Shown: positions 6,991 through 13,251 of the stretch, one piece after another
Position numbering within the stretch: the stretch's first letter is position 1
Layout of the letters: each line of letters starts with the position of its first letter
From: JANOSH01 sp031415695
GTDB taxonomy: Bacteria > Actinomycetota > Acidimicrobiia > Acidimicrobiales > Ilumatobacteraceae
Assembly (NCBI GenBank): GCA_031415695.1
Contig: JANOSH010000018.1
Location: forward strand, 1-13,807
Direction: 5' to 3'
Length of the DNA: 13,807 nucleotides
Translations under genes and position numbers: made by a program
Notes under the pieces: generated by a model
Told to the model about the DNA's origin: nothing
What the model saw: the letters and a program-made list of their open reading frames with translations, nothing else
The model's database searches: none

Positions 6991-7270
6991 ACACCAAACA
7001 CCTCACCACCTACAAGCCGCTTGGTTCGACGCACCGTAACGCCGCTGACAACAACCCAAGGTGACCCGAGGCGGGTGTAACCCCGGCCGTTCCCGAAGCA
7101 GGGGCTTCAGGGCCTTCGGCGGCACGGATACTCAAGTGATCCCGGATGGCCGTCGTCGGCGAGCGACCCAGCGGTGTCGAGCCCAGCCGCGTGGGCAACC
7201 CTGCGCACGGTCGGCATTTGTCCGCAGCGCAACGGGGAGATTGTGACGACCAGCCCGGGTTGACATGGTT
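6991..7270. other. Unassigned stretch before the repeat array
   Basis: No convincing gene. A short hairpin GAAGC-AGGG-GCTTC is at 7095-7108. A short frame ending near 7259 reads LRTVGICPQRNGEIV, protein-like but unrecognised and without a clear start. The stretch lies between the helicase remnant and the 34-bp-period repeats and probably contains remnants of lost genes. Confidence 0.35.
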
Positions 7271-7392
7271 ACCCCTCCCCTTTTGCGTGCAACCACCCCC
7301 TGAAACCCCTCCCTCTCTGTGAGGCAATGAGGCCTACAACCCCTCCCTGTTTGTAAGCTCCACTAGCCCAATACCCCTCCGCATTTGTGAGG
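7271..7392. repeat. Four 20-bp iteron-like repeats at exact 34-bp period
   Basis: Four copies begin at 7271, 7305, 7339 and 7373, so the period is exactly 34 bp. Consensus is ACCCCTCCCTNTTTGTGAGG. The first eight bases ACCCCTCC are invariant in all four, as are positions 12, 14-15 (TG) and 19. The copy at 7271 is the most diverged in its second half. The 14-bp spacers are unrelated in sequence. The array ends 18 bp before the GTG start of the AAA ATPase gene, with a -10-like TAGACT in between. This is too short and regular to be a CRISPR array. It looks like a cooperative operator or iteron-type protein-binding array controlling the ATPase, or a cis-recognition site for that protein. Confidence 0.75.
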
Positions 7393-7398
7393 TCTGTC

Positions 7399-7404
7399 TA
7401 GACT
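7399..7404 (+). promoter_or_regulatory. Putative -10 element for leaderless ATPase transcript
   Basis: TAGACT matches the -10 consensus at its first two and last bases and ends 6 bases before GTG 7411, placing the expected transcription start at the start codon. The only SD-like sequence, TAGGAG (7404-7409), is too close to the GTG to work normally. Both facts fit leaderless translation, common in actinobacteria. No good -35 is present; the last repeat copy occupies that position, which would suit an activator or repressor. Confidence 0.4.
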
Positions 7405-7410
7405 AGGAGC

Positions 7411-8880
7411 GTGCGAGATGACGAACTTCGACACCACCTGAACAGCTCGAACCCCTGGTGGCTCGCGGCAGCGCGCAAAGCATCACCAACAGCCTGGACG
7501 TCATCACACCGACTCCTCAAAGCCCGCGACCAGAGCGACCTCGGCTACCGCCCGAACACCCTCGCCGACATCGCCAGCGGCCCGATAACCGACCGCCTAG
7601 TGGTTCTCACCGGTCCCCGTCGCGTCGGGAAGTCTGTCGCCCTGCTCGACGTCGCCGCCGCCCTGTGCGGACGCAACGAGATCGACCCCCGCCAGGTCAT
7701 CCACGTCCCATGCGACGAGTTCAGACCCACCGACCTGCGCAGAGCACTGACTCTGGGCCGCGACATGACCAAGGTCGTCGACCGCGCCGAGGTCACTCGC
7801 CGCATCTGGCTGCTCGACGAGGTGACCGCCGTCGACGGATGGACAGCCACACTGAAGTCAGCACGAGACGGAACGTTCTTCGGGAACGACACAGTCGTCG
7901 TCACAGGAAGCCGATGGGCCGACGCCGCGGACATCGAAGGTCATCTCCTCGCCGGCCGGGCTGGCACCGTTCCCGGCCGCCGCCTCCGTCACTTGCTCCC
8001 GATGAACTTCCGAGACTTCCTCGCCGCGACGCGCAGGGAACTCGTACTACCCGAAGCAGTCCACCCATCGGACCTGCAATCACCGATGGTGGCGGCCGCG
8101 CTCGACGAAATCGCCTTCGACATCGATGCCTACGACCTCGCATGGCAGGACTACCTCACCGCCGGAGGATTCCCCAGAGCGGTGTTCGAGCACGCGACGA
8201 ACGGAGCGGTAAGCGACACCTATCTGCGCGATCTCGCCGGATGGCTGCGTCGCGACCTGCACGATGAAGGCCCCGCTGATTCGTTACCGCTACTCCTCGA
8301 CGCCATCACGTCCCGATCGACGAGTCCACTGAACGTCGCTTCCACGTCTCATGACCTTGGCTACACCGCCGACATCTTCCGGCGCCGCCTTGCGCGTCTC
8401 GTATCAAGTTTCGCCGCGATCTGGTGCCCGCTACGCCACGACAACGGCCGAACGATCCCCGGCGCGCAGAGCAAGCTCTACCTCACAGACCCGATCCTCG
8501 CCTGGCTGCCGAATCGCCTGCGCGCTGGCTGCGCTGCGCCGGCGTTCACGACGCTCACGGAAGCCGCGCTAGCGGTAGCTCTTGCCCGGCGTGTCGACGA
8601 CATCCAGGAGGGTCGGTGGACAGTGAACGACACCATCGGCTACTCGCGCACTGCCTCGTCCAACGAGATCGACCTCACGCCAGTGGTTGCCCCGACCCCC
8701 GCTGGCATGGCATGGACGACGCCAATCGAGAGCAAATGGGTCGGAACCGGATGGAGATCAGAAGCCCGCGTGCTCGAGGCGAAACACGGCGCTGGAATCA
8801 TCGCCACGAAGAGCATCCTCGACCTCGAACACCCCACCTGGGCTGTCCCAGCACCACTTGTTGCACTCCTGCTCGGCTGA
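7411..8880 (+). CDS. AAA_14/DUF4143-type ATPase with PD-(D/E)XK-like C-terminus
   Basis: A 489-aa P-loop ATPase. Walker A is LTGPRRVGKS (66-75), Walker B is RIWLLDEV (131-138) with D136/E137, and sensor-1-like VVVTGS lies at 162-167. The segment LRHLLPMNFRDFL (192-204) is the arginine-rich hallmark of AAA_14 proteins. A winged-helix-like region follows (SHDLGYTADIFRRRLARLV), then KLYLTDPILAWLP (355-367), typical of DUF4143. At the C-terminus, E420-I-D421 plus PIESKW (E440-x-K442) give a nuclease-like D...ExK pattern, as in other members of this group. The cellular role of the family is poorly known; some members lie in defence or toxin-antitoxin loci. The gene is intact in an otherwise decayed stretch and is preceded by the 34-bp-period repeats. 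GTG 7411 is the first start in frame. Confidence 0.85.
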   Translation: MRDDELRHHLNSSNPWWLAAARKASPTAWTSSHRLLKARDQSDLGYRPNTLADIASGPITDRLVVLTGPRRVGKSVALLDVAAALCGRNEIDPRQVIHVPCDEFRPTDLRRALTLGRDMTKVVDRAEVTRRIWLLDEVTAVDGWTATLKSARDGTFFGNDTVVVTGSRWADAADIEGHLLAGRAGTVPGRRLRHLLPMNFRDFLAATRRELVLPEAVHPSDLQSPMVAAALDEIAFDIDAYDLAWQDYLTAGGFPRAVFEHATNGAVSDTYLRDLAGWLRRDLHDEGPADSLPLLLDAITSRSTSPLNVASTSHDLGYTADIFRRRLARLVSSFAAIWCPLRHDNGRTIPGAQSKLYLTDPILAWLPNRLRAGCAAPAFTTLTEAALAVALARRVDDIQEGRWTVNDTIGYSRTASSNEIDLTPVVAPTPAGMAWTTPIESKWVGTGWRSEARVLEAKHGAGIIATKSILDLEHPTWAVPAPLVALLLG

Positions 8881-8917
8881 CCGCTGCCTCTCCGAAACCC
8901 GAAGAGAGGTCAACGAA

Positions 8918-9010
8918 ATGTCAACGACACTGGCCGCCAACAGCAGCCTGCGAGGGTCTACAGGAGTCTTGACAGCCGTGGCGAAAAAGTACTGTGAGCA
9001 GGGTGGATGA
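8918..9010 (+). CDS. 30-aa ORF coupled to AbiEii-like fragment
   Basis: A tiny ORF, MSTTLAANSSLRGSTGVLTA followed by VAKKYCEQGG, with an SD-like GAGAGG (8904-8909) nine bases before ATG 8918. Its TGA overlaps the ATG at 9007 (ATGA), the typical layout of coupled antitoxin-toxin genes. It is far too short for a known AbiEi antitoxin and may be the deleted remnant of one. An imperfect hairpin, CCTCTC (8887-8892) paired with GAGAGG, could sequester its RBS. Function unknown; it may not be expressed. Confidence 0.3.
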   Translation: MSTTLAANSSLRGSTGVLTAVAKKYCEQGG

Positions 9011-9306
9011 ATCTGGCGCGGTGCAGATTTCGGGACACGAACGAAGGAATCATGATCCTCACTCGGCGTTGGGACGACGCCGGGATCGCCGGATTCCTTC
9101 TGGCCAAATGCGCAGCCACTCGCTCGCGCCGCAAACCCAAAGACTGGTACGACATCGCCTACGTGCTCCTCCACAACGACATCGGCGGTCCTGCGGCCGC
9201 GACAGAAGCTGTGCTCGACAAGTTTGAGCAGGACCTGCGCGCAGTCATGACAGCCAGGATTCCCAAACAGGCCGCCGGTCTACGGCGAAGGTCAGCAGGT
9301 CGGTGA
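9007..9306 (+). pseudogene. C-terminal fragment of AbiEii/AbiGii-type nucleotidyltransferase toxin
   Basis: The 99-aa frame contains FLLAKCAATRSRRKPKDWYD, then IAYVLLHNDIGGPAAATEAV and LDKFEQDLRAVMTA. This matches the C-terminal helical part of actinobacterial AbiEii-type nucleotidyltransferases (K-AKDxYDIAxVLLHNDxGGP pattern). The N-terminal catalytic domain with its GSxxxD motif is absent, so it cannot be an active toxin. The last about 20 residues overlap the 3' end of the APH gene on the other strand and look non-homologous, so the right end is truncated too. Intact AbiEii toxins pair with an AbiEi antitoxin in phage abortive infection; only this piece remains here. Confidence 0.65.
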
Positions 9307-10273
9307 GGTTCGCAGCGACGGGCCGATACCAGCTAGGCCCTGTGAGCGGTGTCCGGCATAGGTTCGTCAGGCTGCGCGCCAGGACTCGTCGGATGATTCG
9401 AGCCTCGAGGGTCGGATCGTCAGCGCGGACCATGCGGTAACCGCGAAGCGCTCGTTCGATCGAACGCATCGGGAGCGACTGGAAGTCGTAGGCCGGATCG
9501 CCGAAGCCGGCATCACCCCAGTCGATGAGATGCACATTGCCTGACGAGTCGATCATGACGTTGTCGGGCTTCACGTCACCATGCACGAACACCGTCGGTG
9601 GCACGTGTTGGCCGATCAAGCAGTCCAGTCGTTCACACAGCGACGCAATCCACACCGTGCCGGCGCTGTGCAGGAGACCGGACCGGACAACCCGATCAAA
9701 GAGCTGTTCAACGTCCGGTTCGTTCGGTTCGCGCAGCCATGGATGGCCCGACGATCCGAGATTGGCGGCGTGCAGTGCGGCGAGCTCGCGGCCGACCTGC
9801 TCGTAGGTTGGATCGTCGAACGGTGCCGCCGACAGATCGTTGCCGTGAACGCGAGCCACGATGCTGAAAGGCACGTCGAGAATCGTCAGTGACTCGTCGA
9901 ACACGTGCAGCGCTGGAGTCCGCACTCCGACGCCGAGCACGAGTGGGATAGCGATTGCTTCGCACCGATGGTCGCCAAGACACATGGTCTCGTTCTTCGG
10001 AACGCGCAGCGCCCACCTACTTCCCAACGACCAAAGCGAATGCACGACGCCGGAAGACCTCAGCGACTCAATAGGCCCGTCGAGGTCGATGTGGTGACGT
10101 TCGACAATCGCACGCAACTGATCGGTAGTCAGCGATGGCAGCGGCAGCACCTCGTACGCGGCAAGCGGCTCCAGAGATGACGTCACTCCGTCAGTCTCGC
10201 CGCTGGCGGCTCGTCGCACGTCCGCAACTCGCAAGCGAGCGCTGGAGTTGGCGATCACCGGGATACGAAACAT
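9245..10273 (-). CDS. Aminoglycoside phosphotransferase (APH)-family kinase
   Basis: A 342-aa protein-kinase-like small-molecule kinase. The catalytic loop VFVHGDVKPDNVMID carries D233 and N238, and the metal-binding DWGDAGFGDPAYDF starts at D251. RWALRVPK supplies a candidate ATP lysine, K93. APH-family enzymes phosphorylate hydroxyls of aminoglycosides, macrolides, choline, homoserine and other compounds; the substrate cannot be told, and resistance should not be assumed. ATG 10273 is used; GTG 10186 is an alternative giving a protein starting shortly before EVLPLPSLTTDQ, and neither has a strong RBS. It lies 60 bp downstream of the SRPBCC gene on the same strand and is probably its operon partner. 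Its 3' end overlaps the AbiEii fragment by 62 bp, tail to tail. Confidence 0.87.
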   Translation of the reverse strand: MFRIPVIANSSARLRVADVRRAASGETDGVTSSLEPLAAYEVLPLPSLTTDQLRAIVERHHIDLDGPIESLRSSGVVHSLWSLGSRWALRVPKNETMCLGDHRCEAIAIPLVLGVGVRTPALHVFDESLTILDVPFSIVARVHGNDLSAAPFDDPTYEQVGRELAALHAANLGSSGHPWLREPNEPDVEQLFDRVVRSGLLHSAGTVWIASLCERLDCLIGQHVPPTVFVHGDVKPDNVMIDSSGNVHLIDWGDAGFGDPAYDFQSLPMRSIERALRGYRMVRADDPTLEARIIRRVLARSLTNLCRTPLTGPSWYRPVAANLTDLLTFAVDRRPVWESWLS

Positions 10274-10274
10274 T

Positions 10275-10287
10275 CACGGATTCCGTG
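10275..10287. promoter_or_regulatory. Dyad CACGGA-T-TCCGTG at APH start
   Basis: A perfect 6-bp-arm dyad lies immediately upstream of ATG 10273 on the minus strand, in the 60-bp gap to the SRPBCC gene. In RNA it could form only a small, tight hairpin. It may be an operator or a translation-modulating structure; a short dyad of this size can also occur by chance. Confidence 0.3.
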
Positions 10288-10333
10288 CTGGCACCGGCCA
10301 CAACCGAGTATTCGGCAGCCGGCAAAGTGTCGG

Positions 10334-10825
10334 TCAGGAACGGGCCAGCATGTGCGCGTTGAGTTTGCGGAAGCTCGACTCAAACGCCGCTGTCAGCCGC
10401 TTGGCGATTACCTTGCGAAGCGGGCTGGCCCACCGACGAGGGGCGATCGCCACCCGATAGTCGATTCGGGTGCAAGTGCCCTCAAGCTCGGTGAAGGTCG
10501 CTCGTTCGATCATGCCGCTGGCGAAGGCGGGGCGCAGGTTGACCACCGTGAATGCCCAGAGCCGCTCCGATTCCCACGCGATGAAGCGTTCATCGACTTT
10601 GAGACCGCTCACTCGGATCGTTCTCGTCGACCCGACACCATGAGCGGGCGAACTCGTCGACTCACAGCTGGTGCAGCCGTCGAACCACTTCGCCCACGAC
10701 GGGTTGTCGGTGAACGTCGCCCATACCCGGTCGACGGGCGCGTCGATGGTGCCCACCATGTCGAGCATCCACGGGGCCGAATCAGCAAACGAGAGTTCTT
10801 GGGGTGCGAGCCGAGCCATGCTCAT
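10334..10825 (-). CDS. SRPBCC-family protein (polyketide cyclase/START-like)
   Basis: A 163-aa helix-grip protein. The start MVGTIDAPVDRVWATFTDNP then SWAKWFDGC is the typical SRPBCC/polyketide cyclase-2 beginning, followed by alternating strands (STRTIRVSGLKVDERFIAWE, RLWAFTV, RIDYRVAIAP) and a long C-terminal helix (LTAAFESSFRKLNAHM). Members bind hydrophobic ligands; the ligand is unknown. The frame extends far upstream to 11275, but the first half there is out-of-frame TetR sequence, so ATG 10825 (or ATG 10819) is chosen. There is no clear RBS, and the TetR remnant's stop is only 8 bp upstream, which suggests coupled translation originally. Probably in an operon with the APH kinase. Confidence 0.82.
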   Translation of the reverse strand: MSMARLAPQELSFADSAPWMLDMVGTIDAPVDRVWATFTDNPSWAKWFDGCTSCESTSSPAHGVGSTRTIRVSGLKVDERFIAWESERLWAFTVVNLRPAFASGMIERATFTELEGTCTRIDYRVAIAPRRWASPLRKVIAKRLTAAFESSFRKLNAHMLARS

Positions 10826-10833
10826 ACCGTAGG

Positions 10834-11177
10834 TCACTGCCCCGAGGATTCGAGCTGAGTCGCAAAGAAGACTGCGCACAGTTCTACCCAGGCACGAAGG
10901 ACGTCGGCGTCGGCGAGCCCGAGGGGCGTCTCGCCGAATGTCCATCGGGAGCGTCGAACGTTGATCAGTGCTCCGAGTGCCACGACGGCGAACGCGTCTC
11001 GCTCGGGCGTGCCTTCGAATCGAAATACTTGTAGAGCGCGCCCGACCGTGGCGACATTCCTGCCTCGGCCTCGATCTGGCCGACGGTTGTAGCCGCGACA
11101 CCTTGTCGTGCGAACAGTCGCATCGCGGCGGCGGGTCGAGCGAAAGCTCGCTGCGTGGCTCCAAGGAAGAGATCGAA
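10834..11177 (-). pseudogene. TetR-family regulator with internal deletion and frameshift
   Basis: The TetR DNA-binding region reads in one minus frame: AMRLFARQGVAATTVGQIEA, then EAGMSPRSGALYKYFDSKA, with Met at 11123 and the end at about 11011. Directly after, in another frame, the TetR C-terminus appears: ERDAFAVVALGALINVRRSR, then TFGETPLGLADADVLRAWVE and LCAVFFATQ, ending at stop 10834. The middle roughly 100 residues of the ligand-binding domain are missing and the join is out of frame, so no functional repressor can be made. Its position just ahead of SRPBCC and APH suggests it once controlled them; they may now be deregulated. Confident about TetR identity and disruption; the exact 5' end is uncertain. 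Confidence 0.75.
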
Positions 11178-11396
11178 CAGGAAGTGACCAACCTGGCCAC
11201 AGCCATCTCCGCCGCCACCTCGCCATCAGTAAACCCGGACCCGCCCGGAGCAACGGGCCACGCATATCCGGGCACCGAGTGAGGGCTCAGAAGTAGCGCT
11301 TCGGGGGCGAGGTGTTCCCGAACTGGCTGAATCGAGGTCGACAGCGACCCGTCGTCGAATCGGTGGATCGAGGTGTACGCGGCGTGAGCGGACCTT

Positions 11397-11714
11397 TCAG
11401 TCCAAACCCAGCACTGTGACGAGTGCAGCGTTGACGGCTCGCATCTCGGCGGCGTCGAGCCGCCCAGCGAACTGGCCCAACCGGGTCTCTGGGTCGATGA
11501 CCGTGAGCTGCTCTACCATCACACGGGTTTTCACACCGTCGATTTCGATCTCGGGTCGAAACGTTGCCTCGCGACTTGCCGTGGATGTCGGTGCGATGAC
11601 CCATGTGGACAAGGGGAGGTCGTCGGACTGCATCACGACGGCAAATCTGGCCCCGGCCTGCTCGTGCCCTTGGACATCATTGGGTGCACCGAGCCGGTAC
11701 AAGTCACCACGCAC
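11397..11714 (-). CDS. MazF/PemK-family mRNA interferase toxin
   Basis: A 105-aa toxin. The MazF signature is VRGDLYRLGAPNDVQGHEQA then GARFAVVMQSDDLPLSTWVI, followed by APTSTA, VMVEQLTVIDP and the C-terminal GQFAGRLDAAEMRAVNAAL. MazF toxins cleave single-stranded mRNA at short specific sequences; the specificity here is not predictable. GTG 11714 is the start that gives the normal N-terminus; the frame continues upstream to 11873 only as an overlap with the antitoxin gene. It overlaps the antitoxin end by 11 bp, and a GGAAG sits just before the GTG inside the antitoxin gene, as expected for coupled toxin-antitoxin translation. The stop is at 11397. No missing residue is apparent. Confidence 0.88.
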   Translation of the reverse strand: MRGDLYRLGAPNDVQGHEQAGARFAVVMQSDDLPLSTWVIAPTSTASREATFRPEIEIDGVKTRVMVEQLTVIDPETRLGQFAGRLDAAEMRAVNAALVTVLGLD

Positions 11715-11934
11715 GAATGGCTTCCATTTCCGCTGCGAGTTCACGCGAGGCGGCGACATCGACAGGATCGTTACGCAGGGCCTCTGCCTCGGCTCGAAGC
11801 TGCGCTCGGCGTTGCGTCCGGTCGGCTTCAAGGATTGCTGCCCTGGCAGCTTCCGAACGCGAGAGACCGTCACGTGTCAGCCCCTCCAGAGCGCGCTCAA
11901 CCTCAGGATCAGTGCGTATTGTAAGCGAACTCAT
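11704..11934 (-). CDS. Ribbon-helix-helix antitoxin partner of MazF
   Basis: A 76-aa antitoxin with an N-terminal ribbon-helix-helix, SLTIRTDPEVERALEGLTRD then GLSRSEAARAAIL, and a charged, probably disordered C-terminal tail (RRAQLRAEAEALRNDPVDV) that would wrap the toxin. RHH antitoxins bind their own promoter and neutralise toxin; the MazF pairing is common in actinobacteria. ATG 11934 starts the gene; upstream on the minus strand a -10-like TACATT (11942-11947) lies very close, so the transcript may be nearly leaderless. First gene of the toxin-antitoxin operon, followed by the overlapping MazF. Confidence 0.88.
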   Translation of the reverse strand: MSSLTIRTDPEVERALEGLTRDGLSRSEAARAAILEADRTQRRAQLRAEAEALRNDPVDVAASRELAAEMEAIRAW

Positions 11935-12022
11935 CAGTCAAAATGTAACACATACTGAGCTTCGGCATGGCGTGGCGGCCGATCGGCGACGGTCAACTCG
12001 ATCATGCCGAGGGTCAGTTCCC

Positions 12023-12253
12023 TCAACGGTTCGCGAGCCAGTGTCCGACGAGGGCATTGGCGTGGCCGTGGCCAATTCCGTGTTCGGTCTTCAAGATCGT
12101 GACGAACTCCATGTGCTTGCGCTCTCCAGCGTTCTCGAGAACGGTAAACCAGTGCGCGACTGGCTGACCGTAGGTGCGTTCGATCGAAGGAAAGTATGAC
12201 GCTGGCCCCTGAACCTTCGGGATGGCTGGTGTGGTCGATTTCTTGCTGGCCAT
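12023..12253 (-). CDS. DUF4287 domain protein
   Basis: A 76-aa protein with the DUF4287 pattern: QGPASYFPSIERTYGQPVAH, then WFTVLENAGERKHMEFVTIL and a C-terminal KTEHGIGHGHANALVGHWLA. The function of DUF4287 is not established. The frame runs up to 12478, but ATG 12253 is chosen because GGAGG lies nine bases before it and homologous sequence starts there. It is 16 bp downstream of the DUF1905/OmdA gene on the same strand, so the pair is almost certainly an operon. Confidence 0.82.
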   Translation of the reverse strand: MASKKSTTPAIPKVQGPASYFPSIERTYGQPVAHWFTVLENAGERKHMEFVTILKTEHGIGHGHANALVGHWLANR

Positions 12254-12269
12254 TGCTGAACCCTCCTGG

Positions 12270-12743
12270 CTATCTCGGTTTGCCGGCGAGGAAGGTCGCG
12301 ACAGCCTTGTCGATGCGGCGCTCTCGGGTCTCGTCGGTCTTCGCGCCGTTGATGTTGACGATGTGGAAGCGTTGCAGGCTGTTGGAGAGGCACTCAAAGA
12401 ACGATTTGGCGGCTGGCGCGTTCGTGAGCGCAACGGCGAAGTCGGCCGGTACATCGACGGGCCGCGGACCCTCGGCAAGGGTGAGCGTCACCCGTATCGG
12501 GTCGCCACCGGCCAACCCTGTTTCCTTGCGTATCGCTGTGCTTACGCTGATGAGATATTGGCCGCCCATCACGGCGACGGTGTTGCGGTACTCGTACCCG
12601 TTGACGTTCACGAGCACAGCTGGCCGTTTCCCGGCGCCGAGTTTGGCGACCTTGTCGTCGGGAACGACGATCCCGGTGTTGTTGCCGACCGACATCAACG
12701 TCGTCTCGAAGCTGACGCTGGTCGATGTGTGGTTTGCTGTCAC
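12270..12743 (-). CDS. DUF1905/YdeI (OmdA)-domain protein
   Basis: A 157-aa two-domain protein. An N-terminal DUF1905 beta-barrel (SFETTLM, then NNTGIVVPDDKVAKLGAGKR and GYEYRNTVAVMGGQYLISVS, through about residue 90) is followed by an OmdA/YdeI helical segment (DVPADFAVALTNAPAAKSFF then ECLSNSLQRF, and ERRIDKAVATFLAGKPR at the end). YdeI/OmdA proteins have been linked to bacteriocin or stress protection in enterobacteria; the role here is unknown. GTG 12743 has GGAGG four bases before it; the frame extends upstream to 12842 only through unrelated sequence. First gene of a pair with DUF4287. Confidence 0.82.
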   Translation of the reverse strand: MTANHTSTSVSFETTLMSVGNNTGIVVPDDKVAKLGAGKRPAVLVNVNGYEYRNTVAVMGGQYLISVSTAIRKETGLAGGDPIRVTLTLAEGPRPVDVPADFAVALTNAPAAKSFFECLSNSLQRFHIVNINGAKTDETRERRIDKAVATFLAGKPR

Positions 12744-12835
12744 GCTGCCTCCTCGACCTGAGGCACAGTTCGGTCCGCTGTGGCTGTACGACGGCCGACT
12801 ATGTCGTTTACCAGTCTTCGTAGGCTGCGATTCCT

Positions 12836-12982
12836 TAGGCACAGGCCGACGCAGCAGACTTCGATGATTCCGAGGATCGGCGTGATGCTGTCACGGTAGC
12901 CGAGCTCGGCCATCGAGGCGCGAATGACCTCCTCGTTGGCGACTTGGATGGTGGCGTCGAACAGCGAGAAGATCGTCTCAAC
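12836..12982 (-). pseudogene. DoxX-like membrane protein fragment
   Basis: A minus-strand frame reads VETIFSLFDATIQVANEEVI, then RASMAELGYRDSITPILGII and EVCCVGLCLR. This has the DoxX_2 pattern (a first membrane segment, a short loop with LGY, then PILGIIE and a second membrane segment). There is no start codon in frame near the fragment, and an upstream in-frame stop lies near 13018. The protein continues into unrelated sequence to the stop at 12741, so the remaining two membrane helices are missing. It is probably a relic of a four-helix DoxX-like gene cut by rearrangement next to the IS110 element. Confidence 0.5.
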
Positions 12983-13251
12983 ACTAACTGAGCGCCATGC
13001 CGACGCGTCGACGTGTTACTGCGGTCATCGCGTCGGGCGTCAACGAAACGCACCGTCATCAGCTTGAGTCGCACCGTGACGCCGTCTGCCAGCTGAAAGA
13101 AAATGATGTGTGGCCGATGACCCACGCCGCACGCGAGCCGCACGAGGTTGCCCTGCCCCGCGGCGAGATTCGTCGGCCCTGGGATTCAGGCGGCTTGTTG
13201 ATCTGGGACAATGGTTACTGTAAGGAGAATAGCCTTGGTCGCGTCGGGTGG
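12983..13251. other. Intergenic stretch beside the IS110 end
   Basis: Nothing recognisable as a gene. One minus frame around 13016-13190 reads NLVRLACGVGHRPHIIFFQL then ADGVTVRLKLMTVRFVDARR; it is open from a stop near 13195 and could start at GTG 13143, but its 3' half overlaps the DoxX fragment in a different frame and no family is evident. The left boundary of the IS110 element must lie within or near 13190-13251. No terminal inverted repeat is obvious, as expected for IS110. Confidence 0.35.

Noticed and set aside
7271..7392. CRISPR array interpretation of the 34-bp-period repeats
   Set aside because: Repeats are 20 bp with 14-bp spacers, too short for CRISPR, the repeats are degenerate, and no cas genes are in view.
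9245..10273. Calling the APH gene an antibiotic resistance determinant
   Set aside because: The family also phosphorylates many non-antibiotic substrates and nothing in the sequence points to an aminoglycoside or macrolide.
11190..11396. Open minus frame with YTSIHRFDDGSLSTSIQPV upstream of the TetR remnant
   Set aside because: Composition looks somewhat protein-like, but there is no start, no family match, and it runs into out-of-frame TetR sequence.
13016..13143. Minus-strand 102-codon frame starting at 13143
   Set aside because: Its second half overlaps the DoxX-like fragment in another frame and is low-complexity; no family or firm RBS.
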